From: a virus
IMG/VR virus record: IMGVR_UViG_3300048838_001252
Location: 1 to 64,000 of that record
Reading direction: 5' to 3' (one strand)
DNA length: 64,000 nucleotides
Part shown: positions 9,387-17,856 of the stretch, in pieces
How the letters are laid out: each line of letters starts with the position of its first letter
How positions within the stretch are numbered: position 1 is the first letter of the stretch
Notes under the pieces: model-generated
Seen by the model: the letters and a program-made list of their open reading frames with translations, nothing else
Database searches by the model: none
What the model was told of the DNA's origin: nothing
Translations under genes and position numbers: made by a program

Positions 9387-10321
9387 TTTTTTGTATTCAC
9401 CCGCTAAGTGTTTGGGAAAAAAAAATCCAGACCGAGAGATAAATACGCATCAAACTTATATCCATCTTTGGCTTGAAATTCGTATTTCATGTCAATATCA
9501 GGACTTACTTCCAAGATTTTTCTACGAATGGTTACCGCATCCAAAGCTGGCATTGCATCTACAAATTTATCAATATATGACCTATCTGTTTTTTCATTTA
9601 TTGCAACAATATGTGCCTTGAGTTTCATGGTATTATAATCGCTGTATTCATTACCATATGCTTCTTTAATAGATTCGGCTTTTTTAAATAACTGAGCATC
9701 TTCACCAGAAGTTAACAACCTGAAAGTCACTAACTTTTTCCTCATTGGTATTTCTACGGTAAATAAGCCATTTGCGTTTGGTTTTTCGTTTACCTCTTTA
9801 TATCTCAATTTAAGTAAATCTACTGTTGATTGAAACTTAACTCCGGTTCTGGGGTCTGTTACTTCTACACTATAATCAGCACCATAACTACTGGTACGAA
9901 GAAAGAGAATAATTGCATTTCTATCTCCATTTAATAGTTCATTTGCATTAATACCCGGAGTTTTTATTTTTCTTTTTAATAAAATATTAAGAATTTCACC
10001 ACTATCAATTAATGAAGGTGTTGTTAAAAGGTCTTCATCTCTACTTGTCATGTATTCAACATCGACTTCTGAAATACCGTGTGCATAAAATAAACCCTTT
10101 GAAGGTAATTGAACAATTTCGTATGAAGTCATTAAATCCGGGTCAGTTTCCCTTGACATCATTTTTTCATATTCTTCTGGATTAAAAACAGGTGCTTTTG
10201 GAATTGTATGACTTGTTGCTGATTGAATGTTTTCACCTGAAGCATCACCAGTACCTTCTTTAAATTTCTTGATTACATCCGAAATATTTTCTTTTGGCGG
10301 TAAATTACCCTTTTCTCCCAT
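9207..10321 (-). CDS. Predicted -1 frameshift fusion of the gp26-family protein (about 371 aa)
   Basis: The zero frame ends GAT TTT TTT TTC CCA AAC ACT TAG. The nine T at 9425-9417 contain the slippery heptamer T TTT TTC. A -1 slip there continues as TTT CCC AAA CAC TTA GCG and stays open to the TAA at 9209-9207, adding about 66 residues to the body. This mirrors the classic G/G-T tail chaperone arrangement directly before a tape measure gene. What is seen: the open -1 frame, the slippery run and the gene order. What is inferred: that shifting happens in vivo. A homopolymer sequencing error joining two true halves is the main alternative. Confidence 0.55.
9404..10321 (-). CDS. gp26-family baseplate/tail assembly protein (zero-frame product)
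   Basis: A 305-residue protein. The segment MTSRDEDLLTTPSLIDSGE followed by ILNILLKRKI is the hallmark of the T4 gp26 family (T4_baseplate): a membrane-free helical protein needed for baseplate hub assembly. The N-terminal 60 residues are low complexity and charged. The C-terminus reads LGLDFFFPNT, encoded across a run of nine T. The neighbouring tape measure gene and the -1 frame behind it suggest it serves as, or doubles as, a tail assembly chaperone. Its own late promoter lies 34 nt upstream of the ATG. Confidence 0.7.
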   Translation of the reverse strand: MGEKGNLPPKENISDVIKKFKEGTGDASGENIQSATSHTIPKAPVFNPEEYEKMMSRETDPDLMTSYEIVQLPSKGLFYAHGISEVDVEYMTSRDEDLLTTPSLIDSGEILNILLKRKIKTPGINANELLNGDRNAIILFLRTSSYGADYSVEVTDPRTGVKFQSTVDLLKLRYKEVNEKPNANGLFTVEIPMRKKLVTFRLLTSGEDAQLFKKAESIKEAYGNEYSDYNTMKLKAHIVAINEKTDRSYIDKFVDAMPALDAVTIRRKILEVSPDIDMKYEFQAKDGYKFDAYLSLGLDFFFPNT

Positions 10322-10355
10322 TTTATAAAATTTTATACTTTATTATTATTTTTTC

Positions 10356-10364
10356 ATAAATACT
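10356..10364 (-). promoter_or_regulatory. Late-promoter element
   Basis: AGTATTTAT on the minus strand, 34 nt before the gp26-family ATG at 10321. Confidence 0.65.
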
Positions 10365-10478
10365 GAGAAAAATATTTTATACATATTCAAGATTTTTAAA
10401 TAAAGTCCGTATTACCATATGTAATTGATTATAATTTAAAAATAAAAATTAGTTAAAGTATTACACTAAATAAAATTT

Positions 10479-11351
10479 ATGGCAAAAAGGGATAGATTCC
10501 AAGAGGAAAAAGAATTTGTAGAGTTGACTTCGGTAAACAGTGGGGAACAGATATCAAAAATAAAATCAGAAATAAGTAAACTTTTACCAAATGATATAAA
10601 AATTATAGCAAAAAACGATAGCCAGAAAAAATTAATAAATTCAATAAAAAATAATGAAATCACGATTTGTGCAGGTCCTGCCGGGACTGGAAAGACTTTT
10701 GTTGCGATGGCATATGCCTTGAGTTTATTAAGAAAAAACACAAACAGATATAAGAAAATTTATTTGGTTAAATCTGTAACAACACTAAAGGGAGAAGAAA
10801 TTGGATTTTTAAAGGGCGACCTAAAAGAAAAGATTGAACCCTTTATGTGGAGTTTTTATATTAATATGGAAAAACTATTGCTGGATTCTACAATTAAAGC
10901 ACTTATTGATAAGGACATCATTAGACCCTTTCCTCTTGCATATATGAGAGGTGCAAGTCTTGATGATTGTATAATCATTGCTGATGAAATGCAGAATGTC
11001 ACACTTGATAATTCCAGAACATTACTAACGAGAATCGGTAGTAATTCCAAGTTGATATTACTTGGAGATATCAATCAAATTGACATGAAAAACAAAAGTG
11101 AGAGTTCTTTGGAAATATTGCTTGAACTTTTTGATGATGTTGACAATATGGGAGTTATTAAAATGAATGAGGAAGATACAAATGTCAGAAACCCATTGAT
11201 TACAATTATTGAAAACAAATATAAAGAACTATCTGTGACAACATCCGGGACTTCAAGAAATAATAAAACCAATAGAATTTTATTAAATGAAAATATAAAG
11301 AAAACTGAACCCGATTATCAAAACATAGGAAGGGCAGCAAAATTTGAATAA
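10479..11351 (+). CDS. phoH: PhoH-like ATPase
   Basis: A 290-residue P-loop protein. Walker A GPAGTGKT lies at residues 66-73, preceded by the adenine-contact glutamine region NDSQKKLINSI. Walker B is IIADEMQNVT near residue 166, and LLGDINQIDM is a sensor-like motif. These are the features of PhoH, the helicase-like ATPase common in large phages; its role in infection is unsettled, with RNA processing usually proposed. It opens a plus-strand operon that ends with the late sigma factor. The 157 bp upstream hold no clean TAnnTTTG promoter, so its control is unresolved. Confidence 0.9.
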   Translation: MAKRDRFQEEKEFVELTSVNSGEQISKIKSEISKLLPNDIKIIAKNDSQKKLINSIKNNEITICAGPAGTGKTFVAMAYALSLLRKNTNRYKKIYLVKSVTTLKGEEIGFLKGDLKEKIEPFMWSFYINMEKLLLDSTIKALIDKDIIRPFPLAYMRGASLDDCIIIADEMQNVTLDNSRTLLTRIGSNSKLILLGDINQIDMKNKSESSLEILLELFDDVDNMGVIKMNEEDTNVRNPLITIIENKYKELSVTTSGTSRNNKTNRILLNENIKKTEPDYQNIGRAAKFE

Positions 11352-11352
11352 C

Positions 11353-11634
11353 ATGGAAAGTAAGATTTTAGTAATATATATAGGTGTTTTCGGAATTCGT
11401 AGTGAAGATATTACTGATTACACACAAAAAGTTTCAAAAAAAATTATACCCTCAACTTTTGAGGGGGAAATTATTGTAATTCCGGTACATTCTCCAGATA
11501 CAAGAATAGAATGTATTAATCCAAAATACATTACCGATGCCGATTTAATTAAAGAGCATACCGAAATGATGAAAAAATTACAGGAAGAACTTCACAATGA
11601 GTTGAAGGTATTAAAAGAAAATAAAAATGAGTAA
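11353..11634 (+). CDS. Hypothetical protein, 93 aa
   Basis: Begins MESKILVIYIGVFGIR at the ATG 11353, two bases after the phoH stop; an in-frame TTG at 11344 would overlap phoH and is less likely. A beta-strand start (ILVIYIGVFG) is followed by a charged helical C-terminus (EHTEMMKKLQEELHNELK). The end overlaps the next start. I do not recognise the family; the operon position suggests an early or middle protein. Confidence 0.65.
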   Translation: MESKILVIYIGVFGIRSEDITDYTQKVSKKIIPSTFEGEIIVIPVHSPDTRIECINPKYITDADLIKEHTEMMKKLQEELHNELKVLKENKNE

Positions 11635-12367
11635 AGTAACAGTAGGAATTGACATTAACGAAGTTTTTAGAGCAAAATGGCTTCAATTTGATAGATTTTT
11701 TGTTCAGGAATTTGGTGAAGAAAGTGTACCTAAAGACCAACCATATGTCTTTGATTTATTTAAGGGGTATCCTTGGAAAGATAGTGTTGAAACCATTAAA
11801 GAATTAAAAGAACCGGATGAAATGCCAGAAGACATTAATCCTCTGGATTATCAAATTGATGAAAAAACCGGAGAAGCTAATGCTGATGTGTTTTTATTTA
11901 AAAAGAATGAAACCGTTAATATTAGCGCACGTGAAGCCTATAATCGTTTCATGTATGAGGATTATGTTTTTGAAATTCATGCAAGTTCACCAATGATGTA
12001 TAAAGGCATGGATTTACACGTAAAGAATTTTTATTTAAAATATCAAAATGCTGTGGACTTCAGCATTTTATCGGTTGAAAATCAATTTAGTATTCCACCT
12101 ACACTTTTCTTTTTAAGTAAGATGACGTGTAGATTTGAAAACTATCGATTTGTAGAAAAGGGAATTGATATGTGGAAACACGTTGATGTTCTTATTACAA
12201 CAGACCCCGAAATACTACAATTAGGTGCTCCTTGGGGTAAGAAATTAATAAAGTTGACCAGACCTTATAATGAAAACATTAAATCCGGCTCATTAGAAGT
12301 ACTTCAAGTAGCGGATTTAATCGATAATAAGGAATTTGAAAAAATAATTAAATATAAAAACAAATAA
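11627..12367 (+). CDS. HAD-like protein with altered motif I
   Basis: A 246-residue protein beginning MSKVTVGIDINEVFRAKW. The strand plus DxN (DINE) sits where HAD phosphatases and 5'(3')-deoxyribonucleotidases carry DxD; LITTDPEIL and KKLIKLTRPYN near the C-terminus fit the later HAD motifs. The second catalytic aspartate of motif I is replaced by asparagine, so the enzyme may have altered chemistry or be inactive. It lies between phoH and two glycosyltransferases. A nucleotidase role would fit the dUTPase and ThyA elsewhere in the window, but this is tentative. Confidence 0.45.
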   Translation: MSKVTVGIDINEVFRAKWLQFDRFFVQEFGEESVPKDQPYVFDLFKGYPWKDSVETIKELKEPDEMPEDINPLDYQIDEKTGEANADVFLFKKNETVNISAREAYNRFMYEDYVFEIHASSPMMYKGMDLHVKNFYLKYQNAVDFSILSVENQFSIPPTLFFLSKMTCRFENYRFVEKGIDMWKHVDVLITTDPEILQLGAPWGKKLIKLTRPYNENIKSGSLEVLQVADLIDNKEFEKIIKYKNK

Positions 12368-12371
12368 ACAA

Positions 12372-13520
12372 ATGGAAGAACAAGTATTAAATAATGAAGC
12401 ACAGAAAGCTGAGTTAGAAAAGATTGAAAAGATTAGGGTTTCTCTAAGTAAAATATATGATAAGAAATCTAAGTTTCTTTTCTGTATACCTGAATCACAG
12501 AATCCTGCAGCAAGTATATATGAAATTTATTTTCATGCAACAGTTGTTAAAAAAATGGGTTATGAAGTGGTTATTATGGTAGAAAAGGGTGATTATATTG
12601 TACCTACATGGGTAGAAAAAGAACTCACCAATCATAAACACATGTCAATGAGTGACCCAAAACTCACTGTCGGACCGGAAGACATCATGGTAATTCCTGA
12701 AGTGTATTCAAACATTATGGAACAAACAAAAAATCTTCCATGTTTGAGAATTGGTTTATTACAATCAGTTGACTACATGTTAAATGGTTTAATTCCGGGA
12801 AGCGACTGGAAATCGTTTGGTATAAATGATATCATTACCACATCCCCCACACTTAAAGAATGGGTTGAGACATATTACGGTAATAAGTTCAATATCAAAA
12901 CATATAATGTTGGAATTCCTTCATATTTTCAGAAGTCGGACTTACCACAAAAACCAATTATTTCAGTTGTTGGTAGAAATGCAAATGAGGTTGCAAAAAT
13001 TGTTAAATTATTTTTCGCAAAATATCCTCAATATAGCTGGGTAACTTTTGACCCCATGCTTACCAAGAGCAAACCGCCACAGCAAATGCGTAGAATTGAC
13101 TTTGCAAAGAGATTGCAAGGCAATTTTGCTGCAGTCTGGATTGATAGAATTGCAAGTTTAGGTACGTTCCCTCTTGAATGCATGAAATCAGGTGTAATTC
13201 CAATCTGTTTAAAACCAGATGTAATGCCGGAATACATGATTGAAAGAGATGAAAATGGCATTCCGGTTAAAGCTGTTGAAGGTGCAGGTGTATGGACTGA
13301 AAACTACTATGACCTTCCTATTTTAATTGGAGAGGTTTTGGTTAAATTTCTTGATGATGCAATTCAGCCAGCATTATATGAAACAATGGATAACGTTGCT
13401 TCGAAATACACACAAGAAGCCAGCGAAGCAAAACTAATTGAAATATACACAGAGTATATTAACCAGAGAGTCAGCCTTCTTGAAGGTGCAATTGAACCAA
13501 AGGTTGAAGAAAAATTATAA
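12372..13520 (+). CDS. GT-B-type glycosyltransferase-like protein
   Basis: A 382-residue protein with two Rossmann-like halves. The N-terminal part has FLFCIPESQ and VVIMVEKGDY; the C-terminal part has IISVVGRNANEVAKI and then GTFPLECMKSGVIPI, which corresponds to the GxxPLExMxxGxP nucleotide-sugar motif of GT4-type enzymes. T4 DNA glucosyltransferases also use the GT-B fold, but no sequence link to them is visible. It is followed 20 nt later by a family-2 transferase, so the two probably act on a common substrate. Confidence 0.65.
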   Translation: MEEQVLNNEAQKAELEKIEKIRVSLSKIYDKKSKFLFCIPESQNPAASIYEIYFHATVVKKMGYEVVIMVEKGDYIVPTWVEKELTNHKHMSMSDPKLTVGPEDIMVIPEVYSNIMEQTKNLPCLRIGLLQSVDYMLNGLIPGSDWKSFGINDIITTSPTLKEWVETYYGNKFNIKTYNVGIPSYFQKSDLPQKPIISVVGRNANEVAKIVKLFFAKYPQYSWVTFDPMLTKSKPPQQMRRIDFAKRLQGNFAAVWIDRIASLGTFPLECMKSGVIPICLKPDVMPEYMIERDENGIPVKAVEGAGVWTENYYDLPILIGEVLVKFLDDAIQPALYETMDNVASKYTQEASEAKLIEIYTEYINQRVSLLEGAIEPKVEEKL

Positions 13521-13540
13521 GAATTTTAATTAAAAAAGAA

Positions 13541-14365
13541 ATGAATATATCAGTAATAATTCCAGTTCATGAACATAATGATGAGTTATCATTATATTTA
13601 GATAAAGCAGTTGAATCAATCGCAAAACAAGAAAATGTCGATGAGTTGCCACAATTAGTTTTGGTATTTTCACCGGAACTTGAAGCAGCAATTGAAGGAT
13701 TTAAGGATGCTACAATTCGTAAATATCAGGATAAATTTCCTTACACAAAATTTACTCTTGTGAAAAATGAAGGAAAATGTGATTATCAATCACAAGTAAA
13801 CCTTGCTGTTAAATCAGTAACAACCGATTATTTCTCGGTACTTGAATTTGATGATGAATATAGTAATGCCTATTTTAAGAATGCCAGTAAATATGTTGAA
13901 AGTTACCCGGAAGTCGATGTCTTCTTAACTATGATGATTGAAGTAAACGAACAAAACCAAGGTATAAAACTAACAAATGAGACTGTCTGGGCACAACAGT
14001 TTGTTGGCGAAAACGGTGAAATGGGATTTTTGAATGTGAATGCACTAAAACAGTATACTGATTTTAAATTAAGTGGTGCTGTGATAAAGAAAAGCGAGTT
14101 TGAAAATCTTGGTGGATATAAATCAAACATCAAGCTAACATTCATGTATGAGTTCTTACTCAGGGCATTAAATAATGCATGTAAGATAATGACCATTCCA
14201 AAAATTGGTTATAAACATCTTGCGACTCGTGAAGGTAGTTTGTTTAATACATATTTAAAAACAATGCCTGTTAATGAAAGAAAGTTTTGGTTCGAAACCG
14301 CAACAAAAGAAGCAAATTTCACAAATGACAGAGTAATAGATATGTCAAGACTTCAACAGTCATAA
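13541..14365 (+). CDS. Family-2 glycosyltransferase
   Basis: A 274-residue protein starting MNISVIIPVHEHNDELSLYL. SVIIPVHE is the first GT-A strand, VKNEGKCDYQSQVN matches the donor-binding region, and VLEFDDEYS carries the DxD-type metal site. LSGAVIKKSEFENLGGY fits the acceptor-side motif of this family. It has no membrane segments. It is the fifth glycosyltransferase in the window and is paired with the GT-B-type gene upstream. Function beyond sugar transfer is not inferable. Confidence 0.8.
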   Translation: MNISVIIPVHEHNDELSLYLDKAVESIAKQENVDELPQLVLVFSPELEAAIEGFKDATIRKYQDKFPYTKFTLVKNEGKCDYQSQVNLAVKSVTTDYFSVLEFDDEYSNAYFKNASKYVESYPEVDVFLTMMIEVNEQNQGIKLTNETVWAQQFVGENGEMGFLNVNALKQYTDFKLSGAVIKKSEFENLGGYKSNIKLTFMYEFLLRALNNACKIMTIPKIGYKHLATREGSLFNTYLKTMPVNERKFWFETATKEANFTNDRVIDMSRLQQS

Positions 14366-14395
14366 AAATAATCTAATGTGTTAATTTTATGATAC

Positions 14396-15151
14396 ATGAA
14401 AGAAGATAATGATATTAATATTCCGTATTTTGCGGAACGTGAAGAACAAGCAGTAATTGATTATATTAATTCTGATTCGGTAGAAGTTAAGAATCAAATA
14501 TATAATGAAATACTGCTTGAACCCTTCCGTAAAATGATTCAATCTATTTTAAGACGATATCCGATACATATTGGAAATTATGATATGGAAGAGGTTGAGG
14601 AAAATGCACTAACTCACCTTATTGAACATATGGTGAAGTTTAATCCTGATAAAATTACAAAATCCGGTGTTAAAACCAAAGCATATAGTTATTGTCAAAC
14701 CATTATTAGAAACTATTATAAAGACCACAGTAAAAAAAGCTATACCGAAAAAAAGATTAATTTGCCATATGATGATTATATCGATGAGATAAACGAAAAC
14801 GTTGAGTATTCATATGAAATTGAGACAGAAACACAACACCAACTCGAATTATTAATTAATACTGTAGTGGCAAAAATCGAAGATAAAATAGACAACGACC
14901 CAACGATGAAAAAAAATGAAATAATTGTTGGTGATGCAATTGCAAATGTCTTAAAAAATTGGCATCTTTTATTTCAGGAAGATACACCAGATGGTAGATA
15001 TAATAAAAGAATCACAAATAAGTTCGCTAAAAATAAAATACTGTTGTTTCTAAAAGAACAAACCGGATTAAATACCAAAGAAATCAGAATGGCAATCAAA
15101 CCATTTAAAGAAATATATTTTGTTGAAAAAATTGGATATCTGGATGATTAA
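14396..15151 (+). CDS. Late-transcription sigma factor, gp55-like
   Basis: A 251-residue protein with a sigma-70 region 2 pattern: EPFRKMIQSILRRYP, a helical AxxHLIEHMVKFNP segment, and AYSYCQTIIRNYYKDHSKK, equivalent to the core-binding and -10-reading helices of small phage sigma factors such as T4 gp55. It is longer than T4 gp55 (185 aa), with an extra C-terminal domain (about residues 170-251) that might hold further DNA contacts. It ends the phoH operon, and the first late-promoter element of the plus strand lies 15 nt past its stop. It is the obvious candidate to read the AGTATTTAT elements. Confidence 0.75.
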   Translation: MKEDNDINIPYFAEREEQAVIDYINSDSVEVKNQIYNEILLEPFRKMIQSILRRYPIHIGNYDMEEVEENALTHLIEHMVKFNPDKITKSGVKTKAYSYCQTIIRNYYKDHSKKSYTEKKINLPYDDYIDEINENVEYSYEIETETQHQLELLINTVVAKIEDKIDNDPTMKKNEIIVGDAIANVLKNWHLLFQEDTPDGRYNKRITNKFAKNKILLFLKEQTGLNTKEIRMAIKPFKEIYFVEKIGYLDD

Positions 15152-15166
15152 AGAAATTTAATAATT

Positions 15167-15175
15167 AGTATTTAT
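15167..15175 (+). promoter_or_regulatory. Late-promoter element
   Basis: AGTATTTAT followed by AT, 23 nt before the ATG at 15199; starts the 15199-18743 virion operon. Confidence 0.7.
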
Positions 15176-15198
15176 ATGTACTAAAACTATAAATTATT

Positions 15199-15588
15199 AT
15201 GCCAAGACCTCAGAGAAAAAAATTAAAGTTCGATGAAGAAAGTGTAAATAAACTTCTTCAGGAAATTTATGATGAAAGTCATAATCAAAAAGCAAAAATT
15301 ACCAGACTATTTACCAAATGGGAACAAAAGGTTAAAGAAGGTGGTGAGATTGCAGCGATTGGCGACCAGATAGTAAAACTTATTGCTGCTGAAGCCAAGA
15401 ACCAAGACCAGAAAATCATGTTACTTAAATATCTGAAAGAAGTGGTATTTGAGAACAAAGCAAATACGGGCGGTGGTTTTCAACAGAAAAAAGAAGAGGA
15501 AGGACAGGTTTCGTCTGATGATAGAAATGAACTTCTTGATTTTGTACAAAAAGAACTCGAAAAAAAGAACAAAGAAAAAAACCAATAA
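15199..15588 (+). CDS. Hypothetical charged protein, 129 aa
   Basis: Lysine- and glutamate-rich, mostly helical (KITRLFTKWEQKVKEGG, then ELLDFVQKELEKKNKEKNQ). No family recognised. It is the first gene of a late operon that ends with the OB-fold baseplate protein, so a virion or assembly role is likely. The acidic-hydrophobic ELLDFV near the C-terminus loosely recalls sliding-clamp-binding tails of late transcription factors, but this resemblance is too weak to name it. Confidence 0.7.
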   Translation: MPRPQRKKLKFDEESVNKLLQEIYDESHNQKAKITRLFTKWEQKVKEGGEIAAIGDQIVKLIAAEAKNQDQKIMLLKYLKEVVFENKANTGGGFQQKKEEEGQVSSDDRNELLDFVQKELEKKNKEKNQ

Positions 15589-15591
15589 AAT

Positions 15592-16896
15592 ATGGGTTTG
15601 ATTGATGATAAAAAAAATGTTTTTACTACAATCGGTGCATATACTTCCTTAAAACAAGAAAGAAATTTACCGGATGCAACAAACCTATACCCGTCAGTCA
15701 ACAATAAAAAGGATGCAATACCTTTTTTACTTGATGTTTTAAAAACCGTTGTTGGTAGCACAGCATTAAAAGATTTGACTGGTGAATTATTTACTAAGTT
15801 CGTTGATGGAGTAGAGCCTAAAATGAAAGATGCATTAAAAAATCAAATGATTCAATTTGATGCAGGTAATTTACTCCCTGACGAATTTAAAACAAACGGC
15901 TACACTGTTCCGGTTAAAGATATTGATATTTACGGAAAACTAAAAACCAATCCAAATTCGAATACTGGTAGTTTATTATATGGCGTAACCAATAGCTTCG
16001 ATAGTGTTGCCTATCAAGCAATTGTGAATAATGGAACGGAAACGCCTTATAATAACATGTATATTAAGTATAATTCTGTAACCGATAGTTTCACTTTTAA
16101 ACCCAAACTTGATGTAACTCCAAACCCGTCTGTTGGTGATTGGATGGGGTCATTTATTGATGATACTGTTCTTATTGATAAAAAGGAGTTTTTAACCAAC
16201 GTAATGGATGGTATATATGGTAGTGTAGCATCAAATCAAAATAAAACCACAGAAGAATTATATCAGGAACTTCAAATAAAAAAATTAATTGAAAATTTAA
16301 TCGAAGACAACGATACTTTCGAAATAACACAGGACGAATTTGATGTCTTATTACAAAAGGCAAAAGAATTACAAGAAGGTGTAGTTTATTATGATATGGG
16401 TTGTAGAGTTGTGGGTGCAACACTTCCACTGAGTGGAATGACAGCACTAATTCAACAAATATCTGGTTCAACCGATAGTTTTGCTGTTGGAAATGCAGTC
16501 GAATCAACAATTGATAGTAGTTTAGTTGATAATTCGGATATTGCCAACGAAAATAAAGAAACAATAAAAGACGGATTTTTTCAAAGACTAATCAGAATTA
16601 TCCAACAGATGTTGGCTCAAATTCTAACCACATCTCCGCAAATAAGAGCACTTCTTGCTATAAGCAGTGCATTTAAAAACAATAACGTGGTTCAGATTGG
16701 TAACCCCAAAGATGATTTGAAAAAATTCAAGGTGTTTTTAAAATGTATAATTAAGGAAGCAATTAAAATGATAAACGAATTTATATTTAATATTGTTGTT
16801 TCGTTTTTAATTGCATTGCTTTCACCAATTATTAAAAAAATAATAAGAGAAAAAATAAATCAATACGTAAGTATTTTAAAAAGTTTAATAACGTAA
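15592..16896 (+). CDS. Putative baseplate/tail structural protein, 434 aa
   Basis: No family recognised. The N-terminal two thirds are mixed alpha/beta. The C-terminal 100 residues are strongly helical and hydrophobic (AIKMINEFIFNIVVSFLIALLSPIIKKII), which could be a membrane-active or buried helical region. It sits three bases after the previous gene and three before the next, inside a late operon. A virion component is likely from context; the hydrophobic tail is unusual for a baseplate protein. Confidence 0.65.
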   Translation: MGLIDDKKNVFTTIGAYTSLKQERNLPDATNLYPSVNNKKDAIPFLLDVLKTVVGSTALKDLTGELFTKFVDGVEPKMKDALKNQMIQFDAGNLLPDEFKTNGYTVPVKDIDIYGKLKTNPNSNTGSLLYGVTNSFDSVAYQAIVNNGTETPYNNMYIKYNSVTDSFTFKPKLDVTPNPSVGDWMGSFIDDTVLIDKKEFLTNVMDGIYGSVASNQNKTTEELYQELQIKKLIENLIEDNDTFEITQDEFDVLLQKAKELQEGVVYYDMGCRVVGATLPLSGMTALIQQISGSTDSFAVGNAVESTIDSSLVDNSDIANENKETIKDGFFQRLIRIIQQMLAQILTTSPQIRALLAISSAFKNNNVVQIGNPKDDLKKFKVFLKCIIKEAIKMINEFIFNIVVSFLIALLSPIIKKIIREKINQYVSILKSLIT

Positions 16897-16899
16897 ATT

Positions 16900-17241
16900 A
16901 TGATAGTAGACCAGAAATTAAACAAGCAGTTTGTTGGAGTATACCTTATCGATGGTAAAATCGATGGCACTCAACTCGCAACAACAAATAAACCAAATTG
17001 GTTTAGAAGAATCACAACCAGATTATTCTTGGGTTGGAGATGGATTAGCATTAAAAAATTAAAAGCAACTCCAACAACATTCAAGGAAAGAGTTAAAGCA
17101 TGGTTCGATGAAAGTATCGAAAGCATCAAAACATGGTTTTTTGAAAGCATCGAAAGTCTTAAAGCATGGTTTTTAAGTGTAATTGAAAACCTAAAAACTC
17201 GTATCAATAAGATATTAGACAAAATGAAATTTTGGAAATAA
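16900..17241 (+). CDS. Small protein with tandem 11-residue amphipathic repeats
   Basis: A 113-residue protein. The C-terminal half repeats an 11-residue unit: WFDESIESIKT, WFFESIESLKA, WFLSVIENLKT. The period of 11 with Trp-Phe at the start and charged residues between suggests a long amphipathic or coiled helix, possibly lipid-binding or stacked against a partner. The N-terminal half (QLNKQFVGVYLIDGK) is beta-like. Family unknown. The late operon position suggests a virion or assembly factor. Confidence 0.65.
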   Translation: MIVDQKLNKQFVGVYLIDGKIDGTQLATTNKPNWFRRITTRLFLGWRWISIKKLKATPTTFKERVKAWFDESIESIKTWFFESIESLKAWFLSVIENLKTRINKILDKMKFWK

Positions 17242-17242
17242 T

Positions 17243-17650
17243 ATGGCAATAGATTTTAGTAATATAGATGCTATTATTGGTGGTTTTGATAAAATATTAA
17301 AACTTAGTTCAATAGGTGGTCCGCCACCTGTTCCTACACCACTTATATTAATTGGTGCACCAAGACGACCCGGTTTATCACCGACAAAGATAGCGTCACG
17401 TATTATTGCCAGAAAATCTGAAGCAGGTTTGCCTGTTGGTGTTTTGCCTTCCGGTAGCGTTAGTCCTGATGAAATTATGGAAAGAATCAGGATTGAAGAA
17501 ATCGTAAAAGCATTACAACAAGATGCAATTATTAGTGTTGCAATTCCACCGGGAATAACACTAACAGCAGCAGGTATTTCACCAACAGGACCGGTTTCTG
17601 TTTTCGGTTCAACAATTACTTTTTCTAAAGGATATGGAGTTATACAATAA
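17243..17650 (+). CDS. Hypothetical Pro/Gly-rich virion protein, 135 aa
   Basis: Contains proline-rich turns (IGGPPPVPTPLIL, VAIPPGITLTAAGISPTGPV) around a charged helix (PDEIMERIRIEEIVKALQQD). No recognised family. It starts one base after the previous stop, and its stop overlaps the next start (TAATG). It probably folds with its baseplate neighbours. Confidence 0.65.
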   Translation: MAIDFSNIDAIIGGFDKILKLSSIGGPPPVPTPLILIGAPRRPGLSPTKIASRIIARKSEAGLPVGVLPSGSVSPDEIMERIRIEEIVKALQQDAIISVAIPPGITLTAAGISPTGPVSVFGSTITFSKGYGVIQ

Positions 17651-17856
17651 TGGAAGATTTAACAAAATATAGTCCAACAGAGTTGCTTAAAATAATTAAT
17701 GATACCAAAGTAAAGCATGATAGGTTAAAACAGGAAATTTTTAATCATCTTACTGAAATTGATAAAATTGAGATTGAGATAAATAAAAAAATTTTAGAAT
17801 TAACCGAAGAAGAAAAATATTATGTGGAATTGGTTGATGAATTAAATAAAAGATAA
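17650..17856 (+). CDS. Small coiled-coil protein, 68 aa
   Basis: Almost entirely heptad-like helix rich in Leu, Ile, Lys and Glu (HLTEIDKIEIEINKKILELTEE). It overlaps both neighbours at TAATG junctions, showing translational coupling. It may be an assembly chaperone or a small structural subunit; no family recognised. Confidence 0.65.
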   Translation: MEDLTKYSPTELLKIINDTKVKHDRLKQEIFNHLTEIDKIEIEINKKILELTEEEKYYVELVDELNKR

